A stretch of DNA of 47,017 bases from Syntrophomonas sp. UBA1376. GTDB taxonomy: Bacteria; Bacillota; Syntrophomonadia; Syntrophomonadales; Syntrophomonadaceae. Location: the NCBI GenBank assembly GCA_002305535.1, contig DBRE01000013.1, positions 1 to 47,017 of the forward strand, written 5' to 3'. This document shows, in pieces, positions 40,216 through 45,967 of the stretch. Made by a program: the position numbers and the translations under genes. Positions within the stretch are counted from its first letter, which is position 1. Every line of letters starts with the position of its first letter. Under the pieces are notes generated by a model. The model did not search any database. It was not told the origin of the DNA and worked only from the letters and a program-made list of their open reading frames with translations.

Positions 40216-42401
40216 TGATAATGGCAACCAGGGAACTGGAATTAAGCTACATTGATTATCCCCTGGGGAATGAAAACAATGACAGTGGAGTGGCTAAGCA
40301 ACTTATTTTAGAGGGCCTGGACTGTGCCAATTGCGCGGCTAAAATAGAAAGGGAAGTTCAGCGTGTGCCGGGTGTTAAGTGGGCTACAGTAGATTTCTTG
40401 TCCAGAAAACTGGCCCTAGAGATCGAGACCAATATTGACATGCCGGCAATAATAGAAAAAATAGAAGGAATCGTGAAGCGGATCGAGCCTGATGTTCGGG
40501 TTATCCATAAAGGCCACCAACATGGCTTAGATCGCCAAGGGCAGGGCGACAACCATTTTAGACAGCAAATAATTAAACTGATAACCGGGGGCACACTATT
40601 TGCTCTAGCCTTGATCCTCAACCTAGGTCATGAACTGGAATTGGCTTTATTCCTACTTAGTTATGCCATAGTAGGCAGTAGCGTTGTGGTACGAGCCTTG
40701 CAAGGGATTGGTCGGGGACAGGTATTCAGTGAGCACTTTCTCATGAGTGTGGCTACCATAGGAGCCTTTATAATTGGGGAGTATCCCGAAGGTGTTGGCG
40801 TGATGCTGTTTTACTTGGTGGGGGAAATGTTTCAGGATAGGGCAGTAGACCAATCGCGCCAATCCATCAGTTCCTTAATGGATATAAGACCTGACTATGC
40901 TAATCTGAAAGTTGCCGATCAACTGCACCGGGTTGCACCGCAAGACGTAGCCATTGGCGATATCATAGTTATTAAACCGGGCGAAAAAGTCCCCCTGGAT
41001 GGTCAAGTGCTGGAAGGCACATCTATGGTGGATACTTCGGCCTTGACCGGTGAATCGCTGCCGCGCCAATTGGAGGCAGGGCAAGAGGTTCTCAGCGGCT
41101 TCATCAACACCAATGGCTTACTAACCGTGCAAGTAACTAAAAGCTATGGTGAATCTACTGTGGCGAGAATTCTGGATTTGGTTGAGAATGCCAGTAGCCG
41201 CAAGGCGCCTACGGAAGACTTTATCACAAAATTTGCGCGCTATTATACTCCGGCAGTAGTATTTGCTGCCCTAGCCCTGGCGGTTATTCCACCTTTATTT
41301 GTGCCGGGCGCCCTCTTTTCTGACTGGGTATACAGAGCTCTGGTATTCCTGGTAATATCTTGTCCATGTGCTTTGGTCATATCCATACCTTTGGGATTCT
41401 TTGGGGGGATAGGTGCCGCATCGAAAAAGGGCATATTGGTAAAAGGCGGTAACTATCTGGAAGCCCTGAACTATGTGGAAACTGTAGTGTTTGATAAGAC
41501 AGGGACTTTAACCAAAGGGATCTTCGAAGTCTCCGCCATTCATGGGTCGCCAGGATATACTGATGCACAAGTATTAGAATTTGCTGCCCATGCGGAAAGC
41601 TATTCGAATCATCCCATCGCTGTTTCGATTCTGAAGGCTTATGATAATGCAGTAGACCAGAGCCGCATTGAAAATTATGAGGAGATCGCTGGACAGGGCA
41701 TCAAGATCACGGTCGCCGGGAGAGACGTGTTAGTAGGTAATACACGATTAATGACCGGCCATAACATTCAATACCAACCCTTGGATATCATAGGAACCAT
41801 TGTATATGTTGCTGTTGACGGACAATATGCTGGTTGTATTGTGATCGCTGACCAGGTGAAAGAAGACGCCGCCCAGGCTATTAATGATCTCAAGTCCCTG
41901 GGAGTTAAACAAACCATAATGTTGACCGGCGATATAGCTGGGGTAGGAAATAAAATCGGAACCCAGTTGGGTTTAGATCAAGTGTATACAGAGTTATTGC
42001 CCGCTGATAAAGTTCACCAATTCGAACTGCTGGAGAAAAATAAGTCGGCTAAAGGCAAGCTGCTGTATGTAGGGGATGGGATCAACGATGCCCCGGTTCT
42101 GGCTCGAGCTGATATCGGAGTAGCTATGGGAGGATTGGGCTCTGATGCCGCAATCGAGGCAGCGGACATTGTCATAATGAATGATGAACCTTCCAAGGTA
42201 GCCACGGCTATCAAGATTGCTCATAGAACCAGGCAAATTGTCTATCAGAACATCACATTGGCATTAGGGATCAAATTAATAGTCTTGGTTTTGGGCGCGC
42301 TGGGAATGGCAACCATGTGGGGAGCGGTCTTTGCTGATACTGGTGTTGCATTATTGGCTGTTTTTAATTCTATGAGGATCATCAAAAGCAACAATATATA
42401 G
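40215..42401 (+). CDS. cadA: P1B-type heavy-metal (Cd2+/Zn2+/Pb2+) exporting ATPase
   Basis: About 728 residues. N-terminal heavy-metal-associated domain with C37-A-N-C40; a short His-containing stretch (HKGHQHG type) near residue 95; membrane helices; transport-site motif C383-P-C385; phosphorylation site D427-K-T-G-T; 'GDGINDAPVLARADIGVAMGG' hinge. C-P-C with an HMA and a terminal-helix Asp ('AVFADTGVALLAVFNSMRI') is typical of the Zn/Cd/Pb subgroup. Start may be ATG 40215, overlapping the cadC stop, or ATG 40221; GGAGG lies at 40206-40210. Confidence 0.93.
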   Translation: MIMATRELELSYIDYPLGNENNDSGVAKQLILEGLDCANCAAKIEREVQRVPGVKWATVDFLSRKLALEIETNIDMPAIIEKIEGIVKRIEPDVRVIHKGHQHGLDRQGQGDNHFRQQIIKLITGGTLFALALILNLGHELELALFLLSYAIVGSSVVVRALQGIGRGQVFSEHFLMSVATIGAFIIGEYPEGVGVMLFYLVGEMFQDRAVDQSRQSISSLMDIRPDYANLKVADQLHRVAPQDVAIGDIIVIKPGEKVPLDGQVLEGTSMVDTSALTGESLPRQLEAGQEVLSGFINTNGLLTVQVTKSYGESTVARILDLVENASSRKAPTEDFITKFARYYTPAVVFAALALAVIPPLFVPGALFSDWVYRALVFLVISCPCALVISIPLGFFGGIGAASKKGILVKGGNYLEALNYVETVVFDKTGTLTKGIFEVSAIHGSPGYTDAQVLEFAAHAESYSNHPIAVSILKAYDNAVDQSRIENYEEIAGQGIKITVAGRDVLVGNTRLMTGHNIQYQPLDIIGTIVYVAVDGQYAGCIVIADQVKEDAAQAINDLKSLGVKQTIMLTGDIAGVGNKIGTQLGLDQVYTELLPADKVHQFELLEKNKSAKGKLLYVGDGINDAPVLARADIGVAMGGLGSDAAIEAADIVIMNDEPSKVATAIKIAHRTRQIVYQNITLALGIKLIVLVLGALGMATMWGAVFADTGVALLAVFNSMRIIKSNNI

Positions 42402-42413
42402 TTTTATCAAGCA

Positions 42414-42466
42414 TAAAAAAGTGACCGATGTCCCGCTTCTAAACGGCTACATCGGCCGGCTTTTTG
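42414..42466. terminator. Bidirectional terminator between cadA and the minus-strand small gene
   Basis: CCGATGT at 42425-42431 pairs with ACATCGG at 42449-42455. A T-run follows on the plus strand (TTTTT at 42461-42465), and the A-run before the stem gives a T-run on the minus strand. It ends cadA on one side and the small UGA-containing gene on the other. Confidence 0.8.
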
Positions 42467-42490
42467 TAGCATAAAACCTGGGTTTGTGGC

Positions 42491-42679
42491 CTAACTTTGG
42501 AGTTTGCGTAAATCACCCAATAATCTATCTAGAGGAACTCCATGAGCTCGAGCACCCTGCTCGATGGTCTCAAACCTTAAGCCTGTTCATCCCCCGCAGG
42601 TTATTCCATATTTGCGGAAAACCTGGCTGGCTCCGGGAATTTTCAAGGCTTCTTCCAGGCGGGTTTGGGCTTGAACCAA
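42491..42679 (-). CDS. Candidate selenoprotein: small CxxU redox protein (DUF1858-like) with in-frame UGA
   Basis: On the minus strand a TTG at 42679 stands 9 bases after GGAGG within AGGAGGTGAT, a near-perfect Shine-Dalgarno. The frame runs 30 codons to '...VFRKYGITCGG', meets TGA at 42589-42587, and continues 31 codons ('TGLRFETIEQGARAHG...') to TAG at 42493-42491. Small DUF1858-type proteins have K-Y-G-x-x-C-x-x-C followed by E-T-L-E-x-A-x-x-H-G, so the family match continues past the TGA, which falls exactly on the second Cys. A 7-bp hairpin with a GGG loop begins 22 bases after the TGA. Reading UGA as selenocysteine gives a 62-residue protein with a C-G-G-U motif. A Cys-to-stop pseudogene is the alternative. 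Confidence 0.78.
42540..42567 (-). promoter_or_regulatory. Candidate bacterial SECIS hairpin
   Basis: On the minus strand TCGAGCA (42564-42558) pairs perfectly with TGCTCGA (42554-42548) around GGG; CCA/TGG (42567-42565 with 42542-42540) can extend the base. The loop starts about 28-29 bases after the UGA, inside the range for bacterial SECIS elements, and the apical loop begins with G as SelB binding usually needs. Confidence 0.65.
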
Positions 42680-42705
42680 AGTCTATCACCTCCTCCTGGT
42701 TGTAG

Positions 42706-42729
42706 AAAAAATGGGGGATTGATCCCCCG
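42706..42729 (-). terminator. Terminator after the SASP gene
   Basis: Read on the minus strand, GGGGGA and TCCCCC (42728-42723 and 42718-42713) form a 6-bp stem followed by ATTTTTTC. It lies between the SASP gene and the small UGA-containing gene. Confidence 0.8.
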
Positions 42730-42739
42730 TTAGTACGAG

Positions 42740-42928
42740 TTATTTTAGGGCACTGTTGTTCTGGGTCAGGCTTCTTTCAGCAATTTCGATGGCTTTGTTG
42801 ACCATCATACCGCAGTTTTTGGAGCTGACTCCGCCCCAGCCTTCGGAGGCAACAATTTGGTCAACTCCTAGTTCACGAGCGATTTCATATTTCAATTGCT
42901 CCGACATAAGGCCGCCTCTTCTAGCCAA
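42740..42928 (-). CDS. Alpha/beta-type small acid-soluble spore protein, divergent
   Basis: 62-residue DNA-binding spore protein that coats and protects DNA in dormant spores. 'SEQLKYEIARELGVD' matches the conserved alpha/beta SASP N-terminal helix with the E-I-A/E-L-G germination-protease region, and 'GGVSSKNCGMMVNKAIEIAERSL' is a divergent version of the second block (R-x-N-G-x-V-G-G-x-M-V-K-x-x-V-x-x-A-E). The start is TTG at 42928 with AAAGGGGG 9 bases upstream; an ATG seven codons later is possible. Expression is expected under a forespore sigma factor; I could not firmly assign its promoter. Confidence 0.85.
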   Translation of the reverse strand: MARRGGLMSEQLKYEIARELGVDQIVASEGWGGVSSKNCGMMVNKAIEIAERSLTQNNSALK

Positions 42929-43082
42929 AACTAAAAACCCCCTTTGAAAAAAACTCGTACTCTTTTCTTATTGTGGCTTTTGGAGATCGAATTTATGGCT
43001 TGTTGATTATCGATAATTTGTAAACGCTTTCACTAAAATGATTTTTTTGTATTAAACTATAGGTAGGAAAAGGAGGATGCAA

Positions 43083-43961
43083 ATGCGCTACGAAGGTAAT
43101 GTTTTTAGACCACCCAGTGAAGCTCGCAGTTATATACTCCAGTGTACGGTGGGTTGCACTCATAATCGCTGTACCTTTTGTGCCATGTATAAGGATAAAA
43201 AATATAAGGTACGGTCCTTGGAAGAAATTAAAACTGATATACGGATGGCCAAGCAATATTACGGTGATGTGGAAAAAGTATTCCTAGCTGATGGGGATGC
43301 TATTGCTATGGATACCAGCGAGTTGTTGGAAATATTAGAGATGCTGTATCAGTCTTTTCCCAGCCTCAAGCACGTTGGAGTTTACGCCAGTCCGGATGTG
43401 GTTCTAAAAAAAGATATCTCTGAACTAACTGCCTTGAAAGCTGCTGGTTTGACCATTGCCTATCTGGGTGTGGAAACTGGGGATGAAGAACTGCTGAAAG
43501 ACATTCGCAAAGGTGTGACCTATGATGAAATGGTTCAAGCTGGACTGCGTTTGCGGCAAGCTGGCATCCAATTGTCGGTCACTGTTTTGCTGGGTCTGGC
43601 CGGGAGAACACCCAAAGCACTGGAGCACGCAAAAAACACTGCCAAGATCTTGAATGAAATGAAACCTGAATATATTGGGGCTTTGACCCTGATGGTGGTG
43701 CCCAGAACCGAGTTGTATCGCCGTATGGAGCGAGGTGAGTTCGAACTGCCCGGGCCGTTTGAAATTCTAGATGAAATGTTGATCATGATAGAAAACCTGG
43801 AATTGGATGGCAGTGAGTTCCGTAGCAATCATGCGTCCAATTATCTACCCATAAAGGGGCGCCTGCCAGATGATAAACAGGCCATAATTGACTTGATCAA
43901 AGATATTATTGCCAAGAACGATCGAAGTTATCTGCGTCCTGACTATCTGCGCGCTTTATAA
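43083..43961 (+). CDS. Radical SAM protein (COG1032-like), function unknown
   Basis: 292-residue radical SAM enzyme. Cluster cysteines are in 'TVGCTHNRCTFCAMYK', a C-x4-C-x2-C arrangement rather than the common C-x3-C-x2-C; a similar form occurs in related clostridial proteins I recall. A TIM-barrel pattern follows ('VFLADGDAIAMDTSELLEILE', 'YLGVETGDEELLKDIRKGVTYDEM', 'SVTVLLGLAGRT'). No auxiliary domain and no obvious substrate. ATG 43083 is 6 bases after AAAAGGAGG; the ATG at 43077 is too close. Confidence 0.82.
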   Translation: MRYEGNVFRPPSEARSYILQCTVGCTHNRCTFCAMYKDKKYKVRSLEEIKTDIRMAKQYYGDVEKVFLADGDAIAMDTSELLEILEMLYQSFPSLKHVGVYASPDVVLKKDISELTALKAAGLTIAYLGVETGDEELLKDIRKGVTYDEMVQAGLRLRQAGIQLSVTVLLGLAGRTPKALEHAKNTAKILNEMKPEYIGALTLMVVPRTELYRRMERGEFELPGPFEILDEMLIMIENLELDGSEFRSNHASNYLPIKGRLPDDKQAIIDLIKDIIAKNDRSYLRPDYLRAL

Positions 43962-44035
43962 AATTAAGGTTGTCAGAAGGAAGGAAATGGTTTATCATCG
44001 TTATTTAAAGGTATCCGCTTGGTGAAGGGGGGAGT

Positions 44036-44668
44036 TTGGTGCGCTTATTTGGCAGGAAAGACCAGGAGCTTTTTGCGCTTTTCCGTGAAAGTGCCCGTAT
44101 GGTCATACGGGGCGGTGATATACTCCGTACCGTAGTGAATGATTATACGGATCTGGATGTTAAAATGGCTAAGCTGACAGCTATGGAACACGAAGGCGAT
44201 CGCATGATCCAAGAACTGGTACGCCGTTTAAATACCAGCTTTATTCTCCCCTTTGATCGCGAGGACGCTTTCCAACTGGTGCAAAAACTAGCAACCACTC
44301 TGGATTATATTACCGGTATCATTGATCGCATGATTTTATATAAGGCCGGTCAGCCTGATGAAAGAGTAAAGGAAATGGTAGAAGTACTCTATGAAGCTCT
44401 ACAGCTTCAAGAACAGGCTTTTCACCTGCTGGATCGCATCGAGCACAACAAAAAAGAGATCTTACAATGCTGCCAGGAGATCGGTCGATTGGAGAAAAAA
44501 CAGGATTTATTGTACCGCAATGGCATGGCTTATTTGTTTGAACACCATGAAAACGACCCCCTGGCCATTATTAAATGGCGCGAGATATATGAGAATATAG
44601 AAACCGCCCAGGATTATGTTGAGGATGTTGGGGAACTGATCAGCAACATCTGTATTAAATACTCTTAG
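44036..44668 (+). CDS. DUF47 / PhoU-like protein
   Basis: 210-residue helical protein of the DUF47 (COG1392) family, usually encoded with low-affinity Pit-type phosphate transporters and thought to regulate them. Features: 'LFGRKDQELFALFRESARMV', 'AMEHEGDRMIQELVRRLNTSFILPFDREDAFQLVQKLATTLDYI'. No pit gene follows here; the next gene is convergent corA. The start is TTG 44036 or GTG 44039, after GAAGGGGGGAG. Confidence 0.85.
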   Translation: MVRLFGRKDQELFALFRESARMVIRGGDILRTVVNDYTDLDVKMAKLTAMEHEGDRMIQELVRRLNTSFILPFDREDAFQLVQKLATTLDYITGIIDRMILYKAGQPDERVKEMVEVLYEALQLQEQAFHLLDRIEHNKKEILQCCQEIGRLEKKQDLLYRNGMAYLFEHHENDPLAIIKWREIYENIETAQDYVEDVGELISNICIKYS

Positions 44669-44675
44669 ATAACAT

Positions 44676-44714
44676 AATTGCCCTTCCTGAGATACCGGGA
44701 AGGGCAATTTTTTT
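44676..44714. terminator. Terminator between convergent DUF47 gene and corA
   Basis: AATTGCCCTTCC (44676-44687) pairs perfectly with GGAAGGGCAATT (44698-44709), followed by seven Ts on the plus strand. On the minus strand the hairpin directly follows the corA stop, though with a poorer U-tract (ATTATGTTAT). Confidence 0.88.
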
Positions 44715-45690
44715 ATATCCATTTGCGGTAACGGAAAAACCCCACCATTCCTAGAGCCACCGCTATCATACTCAGTGAAATGAACCAGAGGTAATGAGGA
44801 TTATCTGCGCCGGGTAGAGGCACATTCATACCGAAAAAACCAGTGATCACCGTTAAAGGCATCATGATTATTGATATCATGGTCAGCACGGTGATTATTT
44901 CGCTGGTACGACCGTTGATAATCGAGTAATAAGTTTCCGTGGAGCTGTTGACCAGATCTCGATAAGTGTTAGCTGTGTCCAAGATATTATCGAGATTATC
45001 CACCAGATCCAAATAATAAGGGCGGTTCTCTTCATTCACAAAAAAAGAATAGTGGCCATTGATGTTACTGAAAATCCTACGCTGAGGGATCAGTACCTTG
45101 CGCAGTAGGATTACGGTTCGTTTTAAGGCCAGTATTTCTTCGGTAATCTCCTGACCACGGCTCAAAAAGATATTGTCTTCCAGGTCGTCAATACGTTCTC
45201 CTAATCGTTCAATAATGGGAAAACAGTCGTCAACAATATTGTCAATTATGCGATACATCAAATACTCGGGATTACGATTCATTACTTCCGTCTCCCGCAG
45301 GCTTATGCGGGCTATTTTGCCCACCGCCGACAAGGCAACGGGATGAATGGTCACCAGGTAATTTTGCCCCATAAAAACATCCAGCTCTATGCTGGTTATT
45401 TCGTCTTCTTCCTTAGCATCCTCAAAGTAGCGCAGGGCATGAAAAACAAAAAAGTAATAATCGTCGTATTTATCTAACTTAGCCCGAGGACTCTGCTGCA
45501 GACAATCTTCCAAAGCTAGAGGATGAAAGTCAAACAATTTCCCAATATAATGCAGTTCTTCAGCAGAACATTCGTATAAATCGATCCAGAGTAGACTATT
45601 CGGATTTTCTAAGAGTTGATCGCAATTGTGCAAATCAACGTCATGATACATGGAGTCGTCTTCATAGTTGTAGTAATAAGTCTTTATCAT
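44713..45690 (-). CDS. corA: CorA-type magnesium/cobalt transporter
   Basis: 325-residue CorA family ion channel. A long cytoplasmic domain (1-260), a stalk helix, and two C-terminal membrane helices; the selectivity motif GMN is at 287-289 in 'ITGFFGMNVPLPG', and the tail ends in basic 'RYRKWI'. Homopentamers import Mg2+ (Co2+, Ni2+). ATG 45690 (minus) has GGGAGGG at 45703-45697 upstream. A 28-codon leader ORF and two competing hairpins precede it, suggesting Mg2+-dependent translational control rather than an M-box. Confidence 0.93.
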   Translation of the reverse strand: MIKTYYYNYEDDSMYHDVDLHNCDQLLENPNSLLWIDLYECSAEELHYIGKLFDFHPLALEDCLQQSPRAKLDKYDDYYFFVFHALRYFEDAKEEDEITSIELDVFMGQNYLVTIHPVALSAVGKIARISLRETEVMNRNPEYLMYRIIDNIVDDCFPIIERLGERIDDLEDNIFLSRGQEITEEILALKRTVILLRKVLIPQRRIFSNINGHYSFFVNEENRPYYLDLVDNLDNILDTANTYRDLVNSSTETYYSIINGRTSEIITVLTMISIIMMPLTVITGFFGMNVPLPGADNPHYLWFISLSMIAVALGMVGFFRYRKWI

Positions 45691-45697
45691 GACTCTC

Positions 45698-45753
45698 CCT
45701 CCCTTGACGGAAGGTCAGTCAGCCGCCAGCAGTGGTGCAACAGAGACCTTCCG
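45698..45753 (-). promoter_or_regulatory. Competing leader hairpins controlling the corA ribosome site
   Basis: CGGAAGGTC (45753-45745) pairs perfectly with GACCTTCCG (45716-45708). The CCTTCC inside the second arm (45714-45709) can instead pair, with one G-U, with GGGAGG (45703-45698), the corA Shine-Dalgarno, around GTCAA. The first pairing frees the ribosome site and the second hides it. Confidence 0.6.
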
Positions 45754-45801
45754 CAGATATTTGATCTTTTGGCACGATCGGTAATCAGGTATCGGTTCCA
45801 T
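45715..45801 (-). CDS. 28-residue leader peptide upstream of corA (MgtL/CorL-like)
   Basis: Minus-strand ATG at 45801 follows AAAGGTGGTGG and opens a 28-codon frame ending at TGA 45717-45715, 24 bases before corA. The peptide starts MEPIPDYRSC and continues with a basic stretch (QKIKYLRK). Enterobacterial MgtL begins with M-E-P-D-P and is also followed by basic residues; its acidic/proline start destabilises ribosomes at low Mg2+. The similarity in start, position before a Mg2+ transporter and overlap with a switch hairpin supports a regulatory leader peptide. Not tested by comparison with relatives. Confidence 0.6.
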   Translation of the reverse strand: MEPIPDYRSCQKIKYLRKVSVAPLLAAD

Positions 45802-45837
45802 TTCACCACCACCTTTTGTTCAAATTCCTAATATCAA

Positions 45838-45867
45838 TATATACCGCTCTTCATGCAGAGTTGTCAA
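45838..45867 (-). promoter_or_regulatory. Promoter for the corA leader transcript
   Basis: On the minus strand TTGACA (45867-45862) is followed after 18 bases by TATATA (45843-45838). Transcription would start near 45831, leaving room for the leader ORF at 45801. Confidence 0.65.
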
Positions 45868-45876
45868 CCGCTGGGC

Positions 45877-45905
45877 TGATTATTTGCTATGTTTTTTGCC
45901 ATAAT
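45877..45905 (+). promoter_or_regulatory. Possible promoter for the penicillin-binding protein gene
   Basis: TGATTA at 45877-45882, a 17-base spacer and CATAAT at 45900-45905 with a TG extended -10 element. Weak -35; divergent from the corA promoter. Confidence 0.35.
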
Positions 45906-45967
45906 CACCAGACACCAAATTGGATAAATACTCCATTAAATGGGTAAATTTACGGCAGGAGGGAAAA

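Noticed and set aside
42484..42705. 73-codon plus-strand frame opposite the UGA gene
   Set aside because: It is the antisense of the minus-strand small gene, lacks a ribosome site, and the minus-strand reading has a near-perfect one and family resemblance.
43987..44025. 12-codon micro-ORF ahead of the DUF47 gene
   Set aside because: It has a plausible AAGG site and its stop overlaps the next ribosome site, but it is very short, has no associated hairpin and no distinctive residues; likely chance.
45691..45870. M-box (Mg2+ riboswitch) before corA
   Set aside because: The leader is about 140 bases and I could not find the conserved M-box core blocks; the leader ORF with alternative hairpins explains the region better.
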